Source: an uncultured Bacteroidales bacterium (GTDB lineage Bacteria > Bacteroidota > Bacteroidia > Bacteroidales > UBA932). From it: a stretch of DNA of 44,451 nt. The translations under genes and the position numbers were made by a program. The stretch spans positions 1-44,451 of the forward strand of contig CALUSM010000022.1 in NCBI GenBank assembly GCA_944323445.1. Reading direction: 5' to 3'. A model generated the notes under the pieces. The model made no database searches and was not told the origin of the DNA. It saw nothing but the letters and a program-made list of their open reading frames with translations. This document shows positions 1 to 8,904 of the stretch, one piece after another; the stretch's first letter is position 1, and each line of letters opens with the position of its first letter.

Positions 1-399
1 GGCCTCCGAGGCGGGTCCGTTCATAACGAATTCGAGAAGGTGACGGAGAAAAGCTGCTTCGGTCGGCACCTTCCGGATGGATATTCGGGGCTATGCCGGC
101 GAGAGAGGCCTCCGAGGCAGGTCCGTTCATAACGAATTCGAGAAGGTGACGGAGAAAGGCTGCTTCGGTCGGCACCTTCCGGACGGGTATCCGGGGCAAT
201 GCCGGCGAGAATGGCCTCCGAGGCGGGTCTGTTCATAACGAATTCGAGAAGGTGACGGAGAAAAGCTGCTTCGGTCGGCACCTTCCGGACGGGTATTCGG
301 GGCTATGCCGGCGAGAAGGGCCTCCGAGGCGGGTCCGTTCATAACGAATTCGAGAAGGTGACGGAGAAAGGCTGCTTCGGCCGGCACCTTCCGTACGGG
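1..399. repeat. Tandem array of four 106-bp repeats
   Basis: Four copies begin at 1, 107, 213 and 319, each with GGCCTCCGAGGC near its start, a central CATAACGAATTCGAGAAGG segment and a GCCGGCGAGA end. The copies differ at only a few positions. The fourth matches up to about 399 and then diverges. Because 106 is not a multiple of three, the reading frame shifts at each unit, so the apparent minus-strand ORFs here are not a repeated protein. The array probably continues left of the window, since the first base is already inside a unit. The function is unknown. The remaining 120 bp before the next gene hold nothing I recognise. Confidence 0.95.
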
Positions 400-520
400 C
401 AGGGACAACGGGCCGGAACGAGCAGAAGAGGGATACAGACGGAGCCGCGGGAGAGGCGGAACTGGAGGAAAACGGTCCGGGCGGCGACTGAGTATTAGGA
501 ACGGGCTATGGGGGAGCAGA

Positions 521-2065
521 CTACGAGGGCCGGCCAGCGCAGTTGCACAGCAGCAGCTCGTAGATCTCCCGGGCCTCTTCTATCCGCAGACTCCGGAGCG
601 TGAAGGAGGTACCGTTGGTGGAGAGGGTAAGGCTCACCCGGCGGGAATACGGGGTGAAGGGAGTGCTCCGAAGGCGGACCACTTCGACATTGCTGTATTT
701 GACGTAGTTCCGGATGTCAGCGAACCTGCCGTTGTGGATTTCGATGTAGTCCTCCTTCATCGTGATACGGCCCCGGCGGACGGCCATGAGTCCTTTGGCT
801 AAAGATATCAGCAGCCAGGCCGCCGGCACAGCGAGCCACACATACAGGCCGAAGCAGGCCAGTGTGACCGCAGCGGCCAGCGAGATCAGAATATCCAGAC
901 GCATGACGTGCCACATCAGACCGTACCCAGACCGGGCCGAAACGACCTCCGGAGAAGAACCGTAGCCGCTTCCGAGCCACCAGCTGAGGAAATCCGCAGC
1001 CGAGTCCGAGCCGTAGACCCTCACATCCGCGCCCTTTTTCTCATCGGTGGCATTGAGAGCCTGCCGCAGCATGACGGTACTGCCGTGCAGCCATTGCTCC
1101 AGGAAATTGCGCTTGACATAGACCGTACAGATCTTATCGTAGGAGAAGCGGCTGCTGTTGCGGGCTATGAGTCCGCTCTCGAAGGTAAGCTGACCGCGGG
1201 CGATACGCACTTCCATGTTGGCATAACGCAGAAAGACCTTGCCTATCCACAGCAGCATCACGAAGAAGTACAGAGCCACAGCAACGACCACATAACCCGA
1301 AGGCTGGAGCGACAGAGTCCCGGCATGTGTGTCCACATAGTCTATGATATGGTCCACCGCATGGTCATCGACAGTGGAGACTGTATTATACACAGCGGCT
1401 AAGGCGGCAAAGAGCACGGCCATGCCCTGAAGGTGGTTCTGGCAGAACGCCCCTTTGATCAAATTGGAATTGCTGAAACTGAGCGAACTCCCGGAGGTCC
1501 GCTCCTCTGCCGCTTCGGAAAAGCGGGAGGTATCGGAAGTTCCGGAAAATTCAGAAGAGCCAGAAACAGCAGCAGAAGGAGCTTCAGGAACAGCCTCCTC
1601 CACCTCCACCCTCTCCATCAGCGCCTTCCAGTCCCGGTCATCCAGGATAAGCTCTATCTCCGCCGACTTGGACGCCAGCGTATCGAAGAGTACGCCCCGC
1701 ATCTCCATGACCCGGTAGATGAACCCTTGCTTGGTCCGCATCGACTGGACCTTGCTCAGAGGTATGCTGGTCGTCTCCTTGCTCAGCAGCCCGTGAATGA
1801 AAATCAGCTTGCCGCCCTCGATATAGTATTTCTTGAAATACCAGCTGATGAAAGCCGTCAGAGCCGCCAGGGCCAGACACCCGACACTCAGCAGCGACAC
1901 CACCCGCATCTTCTCCATGAAGGTATGCTGGTCATCGGCATCGATAAATTTCAGGACGATAAGGATCACGAAAAGGCTCGCATACTCCCGCAGCCCCTTC
2001 GCAAAAAGTACCCAGTAAGCACTCCCGCTCATCCGCCGCGGCTCGGAAAAATCACCTGTTCTCAT
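521..2065 (-). CDS. PH-domain membrane protein, YdbT-like
   Basis: A 514-residue membrane protein resembling the YdbT family, which carries bacterial PH (bPH2, formerly DUF304) domains between membrane segments. Hydrophobic stretches lie at about residues 15-40 and 55-75, with further pairs near 210-235, 260-280 and in the 390-435 region. PH-like segments follow them, for example the one with IPLSKVQSMRTKQGF, a typical bPH2 signature. A Ser/Glu-rich linker at about 165-200 separates the first and second modules. The start overlaps the end of the upstream PH-domain gene by 14 bp, so the two are translated together, as in the ydbS-ydbT pair of Bacillus. Residue 12 is an alternative start. The biochemical role of the family is not settled; a cell-envelope role is inferred. 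Confidence 0.8.
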   Translation of the reverse strand: MRTGDFSEPRRMSGSAYWVLFAKGLREYASLFVILIVLKFIDADDQHTFMEKMRVVSLLSVGCLALAALTAFISWYFKKYYIEGGKLIFIHGLLSKETTSIPLSKVQSMRTKQGFIYRVMEMRGVLFDTLASKSAEIELILDDRDWKALMERVEVEEAVPEAPSAAVSGSSEFSGTSDTSRFSEAAEERTSGSSLSFSNSNLIKGAFCQNHLQGMAVLFAALAAVYNTVSTVDDHAVDHIIDYVDTHAGTLSLQPSGYVVVAVALYFFVMLLWIGKVFLRYANMEVRIARGQLTFESGLIARNSSRFSYDKICTVYVKRNFLEQWLHGSTVMLRQALNATDEKKGADVRVYGSDSAADFLSWWLGSGYGSSPEVVSARSGYGLMWHVMRLDILISLAAAVTLACFGLYVWLAVPAAWLLISLAKGLMAVRRGRITMKEDYIEIHNGRFADIRNYVKYSNVEVVRLRSTPFTPYSRRVSLTLSTNGTSFTLRSLRIEEAREIYELLLCNCAGRPS

Positions 2066-2567
2066 TCCGCGTCCTCTCTATCAACAGTGACTTTATCTCC
2101 TCCGCCTTCTCCCGCGTCAGTCCGGGGATGACGGTCTCCGCCAGCGTCTGCGCCCCGCTCACGACATCCACGGCATAGAGTCCGAACATACGCGATACAG
2201 GATTCTGCCGGACACTCACCTGCTGCACCTTGCAGAATGGAATCGTTACGGTCTTCGGGAATACAATCCCCGAGCGGTAGGTGATGTCGTGCTCCCGGAC
2301 CGCATAACCCTTGTAGGCGTATGCCCTGGGCAGAATCGCCAGATTGACGAGCCCCGCCGCAAGCAGCACCGCCTCCGCGCATATCACGATCAGGTTCCGC
2401 CCGTCCAGTTCATCGGCCAGGAGAATAAAAAGCGGCAGCAGCATCAGCCCGAGCCAGGACAATGCCGTAGCGGCCGTATGCGCTTTAAGGTATTTCTTTT
2501 CGAGGGGGACAAATGCAAGGTTCTCCACCCTGTCAATATTGTCCAATGATATCTGTCTGTTGGTCAT
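2052..2567 (-). CDS. PH-domain membrane protein, YdbS-like
   Basis: A 171-residue protein with two hydrophobic segments at about residues 35-52 and 60-80, followed by one bPH2/DUF304 domain with the motif YRSGIVFPKTVTIPFCKVQ and a later VDVVSGAQ strand. This is the YdbS pattern: a membrane hairpin and one cytoplasmic PH-like domain. It lies 36 bp after the metallophosphoesterase gene and overlaps the longer YdbT-like gene by 14 bp. The two probably form a membrane complex. The function is inferred only from the family. Confidence 0.8.
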   Translation of the reverse strand: MTNRQISLDNIDRVENLAFVPLEKKYLKAHTAATALSWLGLMLLPLFILLADELDGRNLIVICAEAVLLAAGLVNLAILPRAYAYKGYAVREHDITYRSGIVFPKTVTIPFCKVQQVSVRQNPVSRMFGLYAVDVVSGAQTLAETVIPGLTREKAEEIKSLLIERTRNENR

Positions 2568-2603
2568 AATTAAGAGAATGTCATGTCAATGCAATAAATA
2601 GTT

Positions 2604-3899
2604 TCATCCGGGACGGCGGAGGGTAATGACAACAATCTCCGGCCAGGCACCGATACGGAAAGGGAAGGAACCGCCGATGCCCGCGGACACGTTGAGGACG
2701 CGGGCACCTGTAGAGTCCGCCGCCGGTTCCCGGTACACCCCGTACCACTCGCGGTACATCCAGCGGGAGGGGGAGAAACGCCCGATGCGGAACTGCATGG
2801 CGTGGGTATGGCCGGAAAGGGTCAGCTGAATATCGGAGTTCCGCAGGACTTCCAGGCGCCAATGGCTCGGGTCATGGCTCAGGAGAATCTTAAAGGGCGA
2901 GGAAGAACGCACGGTATCAGAACCGGCAAGACCGACAGCAGCGGAATCCGCCGAGAAAAACACCGGCGGCACTCCGTAAAGGGCCCTCTGCAGGTCTCCC
3001 CTGCTGCCGAAAGGCGGCTTGCCGCAGTGCTCCACCCCTATCACATAGATGCTGTCCAGCCTACGCTCCGGCTCACCATTGTCCGAAACAGCCGGCCGGG
3101 TAATCACCGCCGAAGAGTCCATCAGCACCCTCCACCCCATCGCCCGCTCGCGGCGGACCACCTCGGCGAAGGCGCGGGCCGCCCCGTCGGCCGCGGCATA
3201 GTCATGGTACTCGCAGTAGTCGTGATTGCCCACCACGGAGAACACCCCGTCCCGGGCCCGCAGGGAGGACAGGGCCGCGGTCATCCGCGGATCCAGCTCC
3301 TCCGGGAAGGAATTGACTAAGTCCCCGGTAAATGCTATCAGGTCCGCATCCAGATCATTGACCGTAGCGGCCAGCTTCTCGATCAGTCCCGGCGCAGCGT
3401 ACGAACGGGCATGCAGGTCCGACAGATGCACTATCCGGTATCCGTCGAAGGAAGCCGGAAGGTCCTCGAAGGTCAGGGTCTCCTCCCGCACCTCCAAGCG
3501 CTTAGGCCCGTAAGTCAGGCCGTAGACCGCCGACACTAAGAAACAGCCGGCAAGTACGATACCGGCCACATCGAAACCGCCCGTCAGAGCCCCGCGCACC
3601 ACCTCCGGTCCACCCGATTCCAAGGCTATGGAGCCCGCCGCCCGTCCAAGTACAGAGACGATGCAGAAGAGCAGCTTCGGCACGGTGAAGCACAGTATCG
3701 CGGACACCATCCCCTTGAACACAAAGGGCTGCGGCCCGCCGGCAAAATACATCACTAACAGGAACACGAAAAAAGCCAGCGGAGCCCAGAACAGCAGGTT
3801 CCACCAGCCTAAGTCCATCCCCCGCAGACACACCCACCGGATATACACATCCGGCAGCACAACCAGCAGGGATACTATGATATAGAACAGCGGGAACAT
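2604..3899 (-). CDS. Membrane-anchored calcineurin-like metallophosphoesterase
   Basis: A phosphoesterase of the YkuE-like group, with the full metal-binding set visible in order: HLSDLHARS, TGDLVN, GNHDYCEYHDY, LLSHDPSHW and SGHTHAMQ. The N-terminal third has four hydrophobic segments, so the enzyme is anchored in the inner membrane. The frame is open up to 3935, but I choose the ATG at 3899 because it forms a TGATG junction with the stop of lspA. That start gives 431 residues and a first membrane segment straight after the initiator. The gene ends the core ileS-lspA run and is followed by the PH-domain pair. The substrate cannot be told from sequence; related enzymes act on phospholipid-type or UDP-lipid phosphoesters. 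Confidence 0.85.
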   Translation of the reverse strand: MFPLFYIIVSLLVVLPDVYIRWVCLRGMDLGWWNLLFWAPLAFFVFLLVMYFAGGPQPFVFKGMVSAILCFTVPKLLFCIVSVLGRAAGSIALESGGPEVVRGALTGGFDVAGIVLAGCFLVSAVYGLTYGPKRLEVREETLTFEDLPASFDGYRIVHLSDLHARSYAAPGLIEKLAATVNDLDADLIAFTGDLVNSFPEELDPRMTAALSSLRARDGVFSVVGNHDYCEYHDYAAADGAARAFAEVVRRERAMGWRVLMDSSAVITRPAVSDNGEPERRLDSIYVIGVEHCGKPPFGSRGDLQRALYGVPPVFFSADSAAVGLAGSDTVRSSSPFKILLSHDPSHWRLEVLRNSDIQLTLSGHTHAMQFRIGRFSPSRWMYREWYGVYREPAADSTGARVLNVSAGIGGSFPFRIGAWPEIVVITLRRPG

Positions 3900-4540
3900 C
3901 ACTTGGAGAGCTCGTGCACCTGAAAATACTTCCACTTGAAGATCAGCAGGTACAGCGCTCCGACAGTGATGCAGGAGTCAGCCACGTTGAAGATGGGCCG
4001 GAAGAAAATCAGCGGTTCCCCTCCCTTGCCGGGCACCCAGTCCGGCCACGTGGTGTTGATTATCGGGAAGTACAGCATGTCCACCACCTTACCTAAGCCG
4101 AACGTTCCGTATCCCTCTCCGAAAGGCACGGCCGAAGCCACATGGGTGTAGGTCGACGGCTCGAATATCAGTCCGTAGAACATGCAGTCCACCACATTGC
4201 CTATGGCCCCGACCATGATGGCCGTCAGGCCGAGCAGCACTCCGAGCGGAGCGTCCTTCCTGAGCAGCAGATGCCGCACATAGAAGAACAGCAGGACCGA
4301 GAGGACGATCCGCAGGGAGGTCAGGACGTATTTCCCGACTTCCCCGCCGAACGCCATGCCGAATGCCATGCCCTCGTTCTCGATGAAGAGGATCTGGAAC
4401 CATTCCCCGAAGACAGGGATGGACTCCCCTATGTGCATGCCGGTCTTGACCAGGACCTTGGTGACCTGATCGAAGACCAGCAGCGCTACAGCAAGAATGA
4501 CGATGAAGGCTGTTTTCTTACCGCGGGAGAGGTGCTTCAC
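3899..4540 (-). CDS. lspA: Lipoprotein signal peptidase (signal peptidase II)
   Basis: LspA, the membrane aspartyl protease that removes signal peptides from prolipoproteins after diacylglyceryl transfer. It has 213 residues and several membrane segments. The family motifs are present: FDQVTK near residue 23, NEGMAFG near 55-61, GNVVD in the middle, and FNVADSCITVG near the C terminus. The last two carry the catalytic aspartates. It is longer than the usual 160-170 residues because of an insertion between the two catalytic aspartates, which seems normal for Bacteroidota. It overlaps the upstream DksA-like gene by 4 bp (ATGA) and the next gene by 1 bp, so translation is coupled. Confidence 0.95.
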   Translation of the reverse strand: MKHLSRGKKTAFIVILAVALLVFDQVTKVLVKTGMHIGESIPVFGEWFQILFIENEGMAFGMAFGGEVGKYVLTSLRIVLSVLLFFYVRHLLLRKDAPLGVLLGLTAIMVGAIGNVVDCMFYGLIFEPSTYTHVASAVPFGEGYGTFGLGKVVDMLYFPIINTTWPDWVPGKGGEPLIFFRPIFNVADSCITVGALYLLIFKWKYFQVHELSK

Positions 4541-4950
4541 TTCTTCTTGGAGTTAAGTTTGGCCTCTATGCTGAGGGTAGCGTGAGGAACGAGCTTGAGC
4601 CTCTCCTTGGGGATCAGCTTGCCGGTTTCACGGCAGATTCCGTAAGTCTTGTTCTCGATTCTGACTAAAGCGGCCTCCAGCGAGTTGATGAACTTGAGCT
4701 GCCTCTGGGCCAGCTGTCCCGACTCTTCCTTGGACAGGGCGGATGCTCCCTCCTCGAGGACCTTGAATGTCGGCGAAGTGTCCTCAGTGTCGTTGCTGGT
4801 GTTGTGGGTGATGGCCGAGCGGAGCTGCTCGTAGTCATCGCGGGCCTTTTCCAGCTTCTTCAGAATGATTTCCTTGAATTCCTGCAGCTCTTCATCGCTG
4901 TAGCGTACCTTCTCGAGTACTTCATTCCTGTTATCCATGTTGTCGTCCAT
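4537..4950 (-). CDS. DksA/TraR-family protein without zinc cysteines
   Basis: A 137-residue protein of the DksA/TraR family, which binds the RNA polymerase secondary channel and works with ppGpp in Proteobacteria. The coiled-coil part is at about residues 15-75, and the C-terminal segment YGICRETGKLIPKERL matches the family fold. Only one of the four usual zinc cysteines remains, as in other Bacteroidota members. It sits between the deaminase gene and lspA, with a 4-bp overlap into lspA. Whether it acts on transcription like E. coli DksA is inferred, not shown. Confidence 0.85.
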   Translation of the reverse strand: MDDNMDNRNEVLEKVRYSDEELQEFKEIILKKLEKARDDYEQLRSAITHNTSNDTEDTSPTFKVLEEGASALSKEESGQLAQRQLKFINSLEAALVRIENKTYGICRETGKLIPKERLKLVPHATLSIEAKLNSKKK

Positions 4951-4974
4951 AAGTTGAAATTTTTATGTGTTTTG

Positions 4975-5445
4975 TCAATATTCCACTTTCTTATCATTCG
5001 AGGCCCAGAGCATGAAGGGACGGAGCCCCTCCTTCTCCATGATGTGGACAAACGGTATCTTCCGTCCGTCCACGGGCAGAGCGACCTCCCTGTAGATGTC
5101 GCTGTCGTCGAATCCTGCCGCGGCGGCATCCTCCCGGTCCGCAGCGTAGTACACCCTGTCGATATGGGCCCAATAGCAGGCGGCGAGGCACATCGGGCAG
5201 GGCTCGCAGCTGGTATAAAGCTCGCAGCCGGAGAGATCGAAGGTCCCCAGGGCGGCGCAGGCTTTCCGTATCGCATTGACCTCGGCATGGGCCGTCGGGT
5301 CGTTGTCGACCGTGACGGTGTTGGAGGCCTCTGCGACCACCTTCCCGTCCTTGACGATGACGGCCCCGAAGGGTCCGCCCGTCACGGAGGCGGCGTTGCG
5401 TTCGGCGAGGGCCACTGCCCTGAGCATCAGTTCGTCTCTGTTCAT
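4975..5445 (-). CDS. guaD: Nucleoside/guanine deaminase
   Basis: A 156-residue zinc-dependent cytidine deaminase-fold enzyme. The zinc and catalytic signature is complete: HAEVNAI (His ligand and catalytic Glu) followed by SCEPCPMC (two Cys ligands). The stretch GFDDSDIYRE and the order of motifs resemble Bacillus GuaD, which deaminates guanine to xanthine in purine salvage. Its start overlaps the end of ileS by 4 bp. A tRNA adenosine deaminase is less likely because the C-terminal part follows the GuaD pattern. The exact substrate is inferred. Confidence 0.8.
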   Translation of the reverse strand: MNRDELMLRAVALAERNAASVTGGPFGAVIVKDGKVVAEASNTVTVDNDPTAHAEVNAIRKACAALGTFDLSGCELYTSCEPCPMCLAACYWAHIDRVYYAADREDAAAAGFDDSDIYREVALPVDGRKIPFVHIMEKEGLRPFMLWASNDKKVEY

Positions 5446-8400
5446 ATTCTTTCGAGCTTGAGGGTTATCTTATTGTCTTCCAGCCATTCTACCTCCACTC
5501 CACCGGAGACGGCATCCTCCAGGATGATCTCGCGGGCGAGGGTCTGGGAAGCGATATAGTCCTTGAATCCGGCTATGGCCTCCTCCACCTCGGGCAGTCT
5601 CTGGATATGGGCCACGATCCTGTCCGTAACCTCGAATCCGCTGTCCTTGCGGAGGTTCTGTATCCTGTTGATCAGCTCGCGGGCCACTCCCTCATTGCGG
5701 AGCTCCGGAGTAACGGTGATGTCGAGGGCGATGGTCAGCTTGCCCTCCGTAGCCACGAGCCTTCCGGGCATGTCCTCGGAGGACACCTCATAGTCAGCGG
5801 GCTGCAGCTCAACGTCCCCGGAGGGCAGACGGAGGGTGTAGACCTCCTCCTGCATGCCGGCGAGCTCCACTGCGGCGATCTCCTGCTGGGACAGAGCCCC
5901 GAACGCGGCGGCGATCTCCTTCATCTGCTTGCCGTAACGCTTGCCGAGGGTCTTGAAGTTGGGTTTTATCTTCTTGGTGATGAGGCCGGTCGTATCCTTG
6001 ATGTAGACCACCTCCTTGACATTGACCTCGCTGAGCACCAGGTTGCGCACCTTCTCGAACTGCTCCTCGATCCTGGGGTCGAGGACGGGGATGATCATCT
6101 GGGCCAGGGGCTGACGCACCTTGATATTGACCTTGCGGCGCAGGGCGAGCACCATCGAGGATGACTTCTGGGCCAGGGCCATGCGCTCCTCCAGGTCGGT
6201 ATCCACGCAGGCAGAGTCGCTCTCAGGCATAGGCATCATGTGTACGGATATCACGTCGTGAGCCCCGGTCGCGCTGTTCAGGTCGCAGAAGAGGCGGTCC
6301 ATGTAGAAAGGCGCGATGGGAGCCGCGAGCACGGCCACAGTCTCGAGAGCCGAGTACAGGGTCTGATAGGCAGCCAGCTTGTCATCGTTCATCTGGCCTC
6401 CCCAGAAACGCTTGCGGTTCAGGCGCACGTACCAGTTGCTGAGGTTGTCGCAGACGAAGTCCTGAATCAGACGGCCGGCGCCGGTGATATCGTAGCCCTC
6501 GTAGCACTCCTTGACGTTCTTGATCAGGGTGTTGAGCAGGGACATCAGCCAGCGGTCGATCTCCGGACGCTCAGCCACGGGTATCTGCTTCTGCAGGTGC
6601 TCAGGCTTAGTGCCGAATCCGTCCACGTTGGCATAGAGGGCGAAGAACGAGTAGGTATTATATAAGGTACCGAAGAACTTGCGGCGCACCTCGTCCACTC
6701 CCGCCTCGTCGAACTTGAGGTTGTCCCAGGGCTGGGAGTTGGTGAGCATGTACCAGCGCAGGGCATCGGGTCCGTAGGTATCGAGGGCCTTGAAGGGATC
6801 GACGGCATTGCCCAGGCGCTTGCTCATCTTGTTGCCGTCCTTGTCGAGCACCAGTCCATTGGATATCACGGTCCTGAATGCCGTGCTGCCGCTAATCATC
6901 GTATGGATGGCGTGCAGGGTGAAGAACCATCCGCGGGTCTGGTCCACTCCCTCGGCGATGAAGTCGGCTGTCTGCCCGAACTGGGGAGTGCAGAGAGCCT
7001 GCAGCCCCTCCTGGGCGTATGGCATCGAACCCGAGTCGAACCACACGTCGATCAGGTCGGTCTCGCGCACCATCTTCCGTCCCTTGTCCGAGACGAGGTA
7101 TATCTCATCCACATACGGCCTGTGCAGGTCGATGCGCTCGTAATTGTCCTTGGAATAGTCCCCGGGGACGAAACCTGCCGCTGCCAGCGGGTTCTCCTTC
7201 ATGATGCCGGCGGCCACAGCCTTGTCGATCTCGGCGTAAAGCTCTGCCACCGAGCCGATGCACTTCTCCTCGGCCCCGTCCTCTGTCCTCCATACGGGCA
7301 GCGGTGTACCCCAATAACGGCTGCGGGAGAGGTTCCAGTCCTGCAGGTTCTCCAGCCACTTGCCGAAGCGGCCTGCTCCGGTCGACGCGGGCTTCCATGT
7401 TATCGTCTTGTTCAGCTCGATCATCTGATCCTGCACGGCGGTGGTGCGGATGAACCAGGAGTCGAGGGGGTAGTACAGCACGGGCTTGTCGGTCCTCCAG
7501 CAGTGGGGATAGGAGTGCACGTGCTTCTCTATCTTGAAGGCCTTGTTCTGGCCCTTGAGCATCACGCAGATATCCACGTCGATGGTCGGGGTCCCGGGGG
7601 TAGCATCGGGGTCGTAGGCATTCTTCACGTAACGGCCGGCGAACTCTCTGTACAGCTCCACATTCACCCTATCGCGGACAAATTCCGGGTCGAGGTCCTC
7701 TATCCGGTACATCCTGCCGGTGCGGTCCACCAGGGCCTGCATCACTCCGGCGGCGTCGCGCACCATCAGGGCGGGCACTCCGCTCTGGCGGGCCACCTTG
7801 GCATCGTCGGCTCCGAAAGTCGGGGCAATGTGGACAATACCGGTGGTGCCCTCGTCCGTGGTCACGTAGTCGCCGGGAATCACGCGGAAGGCCCCCTCGT
7901 CGGGACGCACCCAGGGAATCAGCTGCTCGTAGCGCATGCCCACCAGGTCAGTGCCTTTGTAGGAGCCTTCGAGTACCTCGAAGGGTATCTTTCCTCCGAA
8001 ATGGTCATGGACCAATGCCTTTGCGACGATGTACACTCCGGGAAGACCGGTGTAGGGGTTCGAGGAGCGCACCAGGACGTACTCGATGCCGGGGCCTACG
8101 CAGAGGGCGGTGTTCGAGGGCAGGGTCCAGGGGGTAGTGGTCCAGGCGATGAAATAGAGGGGATCCCCTCCGGCTTTCTGGAAGAAAGGCTCGGAGGTCT
8201 CGTCGCGGATGACCTTAAACTGGGCCACGGCCGTGGTGTCCTTCACGTCGCGGTAGCAGCCGGGCTGGTTGAGTTCATGGGTGCTCAGACCGGTGCCTGC
8301 GGCAGGCGAATATGGCTGGATGGAATAGCCCTTGTACAGCAGACCTTTCTTATATATCTCCTTCAGGAGGTACCAGAGGGTCTCGATGTAGCGGTTGTCG

Positions 8401-8849
8401 TAGGTGATGTAGGGGTTGTCGGTGTCCACCCAGTAGCCGATGCGCTCGGTCAGGTTGACCCACTCCTTGGTATATTTCATGACCTCGCGGCGGCAGATGG
8501 AGTTGTACTCCGCCACGGATATCTTCTTTCCGATGTCGTCCTTGGTGATGCCCAGGGCCTTCTCCACTCCCAGCTCCACGGGCAGACCGTGGGTGTCCCA
8601 TCCGGCCTTGCGGCTCACGTGGTAGCCGGACTGAGTCTTGTAGCGGCAGATCACGTCCTTGATGGAGCGGGCCATCACATGGTGTATGCCCGGCATGCCG
8701 TTGGCCGAGGGAGGTCCCTCGAAGAACACATACTCGGGAGCACCCTCCCTCATTTCCAATGTCTTGTGAAACACGTCCTGCTTCTTCCAGCTCTCCAGCA
8801 CCTCGGCGGAGAGACCTGTCAGGTCCAGTCCTTTATACTCTTTGAACAT
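5442..8849 (-). CDS. ileS: Isoleucyl-tRNA synthetase
   Basis: A 1135-residue class I aminoacyl-tRNA synthetase that charges tRNA-Ile. The HIGH-type motif appears as GIHH in GPPSANGMPGIHHVMAR near residue 50, and the KMSKR motif is in DGNKMSKRLGN. The editing (CP1) domain lies between them with TTPWTLPSN, and the C-terminal anticodon-binding part is full length. The length is normal for the long bacterial type found in Bacteroidota. It is the first gene of the minus-strand run. A TATCTTTG box at 8870-8877 lies about 20 bp upstream of the start and is probably its promoter. Confidence 0.97.
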   Translation of the reverse strand: MFKEYKGLDLTGLSAEVLESWKKQDVFHKTLEMREGAPEYVFFEGPPSANGMPGIHHVMARSIKDVICRYKTQSGYHVSRKAGWDTHGLPVELGVEKALGITKDDIGKKISVAEYNSICRREVMKYTKEWVNLTERIGYWVDTDNPYITYDNRYIETLWYLLKEIYKKGLLYKGYSIQPYSPAAGTGLSTHELNQPGCYRDVKDTTAVAQFKVIRDETSEPFFQKAGGDPLYFIAWTTTPWTLPSNTALCVGPGIEYVLVRSSNPYTGLPGVYIVAKALVHDHFGGKIPFEVLEGSYKGTDLVGMRYEQLIPWVRPDEGAFRVIPGDYVTTDEGTTGIVHIAPTFGADDAKVARQSGVPALMVRDAAGVMQALVDRTGRMYRIEDLDPEFVRDRVNVELYREFAGRYVKNAYDPDATPGTPTIDVDICVMLKGQNKAFKIEKHVHSYPHCWRTDKPVLYYPLDSWFIRTTAVQDQMIELNKTITWKPASTGAGRFGKWLENLQDWNLSRSRYWGTPLPVWRTEDGAEEKCIGSVAELYAEIDKAVAAGIMKENPLAAAGFVPGDYSKDNYERIDLHRPYVDEIYLVSDKGRKMVRETDLIDVWFDSGSMPYAQEGLQALCTPQFGQTADFIAEGVDQTRGWFFTLHAIHTMISGSTAFRTVISNGLVLDKDGNKMSKRLGNAVDPFKALDTYGPDALRWYMLTNSQPWDNLKFDEAGVDEVRRKFFGTLYNTYSFFALYANVDGFGTKPEHLQKQIPVAERPEIDRWLMSLLNTLIKNVKECYEGYDITGAGRLIQDFVCDNLSNWYVRLNRKRFWGGQMNDDKLAAYQTLYSALETVAVLAAPIAPFYMDRLFCDLNSATGAHDVISVHMMPMPESDSACVDTDLEERMALAQKSSSMVLALRRKVNIKVRQPLAQMIIPVLDPRIEEQFEKVRNLVLSEVNVKEVVYIKDTTGLITKKIKPNFKTLGKRYGKQMKEIAAAFGALSQQEIAAVELAGMQEEVYTLRLPSGDVELQPADYEVSSEDMPGRLVATEGKLTIALDITVTPELRNEGVARELINRIQNLRKDSGFEVTDRIVAHIQRLPEVEEAIAGFKDYIASQTLAREIILEDAVSGGVEVEWLEDNKITLKLERI

Positions 8850-8869
8850 ATATTCTGAATTTTAGTGGG

Positions 8870-8877
8870 CAAAGATA
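8870..8877 (-). promoter_or_regulatory. Bacteroidota -7 box for ileS operon
   Basis: Reading the minus strand, the sequence is TATCTTTG, an exact TAnnTTTG match placed 20 bp before the ileS ATG. No clear -33 TTTG was seen. It nearly abuts the plus-strand box for cvpA, so the two genes share a compact divergent promoter region. Confidence 0.65.
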
Positions 8878-8890
8878 GGGAAAATATTCC

Positions 8891-8898
8891 TATCTTCG
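8891..8898 (+). promoter_or_regulatory. Possible -7 box for cvpA
   Basis: TATCTTCG differs from TAnnTTTG at one base and lies 6 bp before the chosen cvpA ATG. If it is used, the transcript would be nearly leaderless. Confidence 0.35.
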
Positions 8899-8904
8899 CA
8901 TGTC

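Noticed and set aside
1-399. CRISPR array
   Set aside because: The repeats are 106 bp and contiguous, with no variable spacers and no cas genes.
21-408. Two minus-strand ORFs with similar protein sequence in the repeat array
   Set aside because: They arise from the 106-bp units, which are not a multiple of three, so the similar frames are a by-product of DNA repetition. No start signal or family supports them.
6903-8858. Long plus-strand ORF of 651 codons opposite ileS
   Set aside because: It is antisense to a clear ileS gene. GC-rich coding DNA often leaves the opposite frame open.
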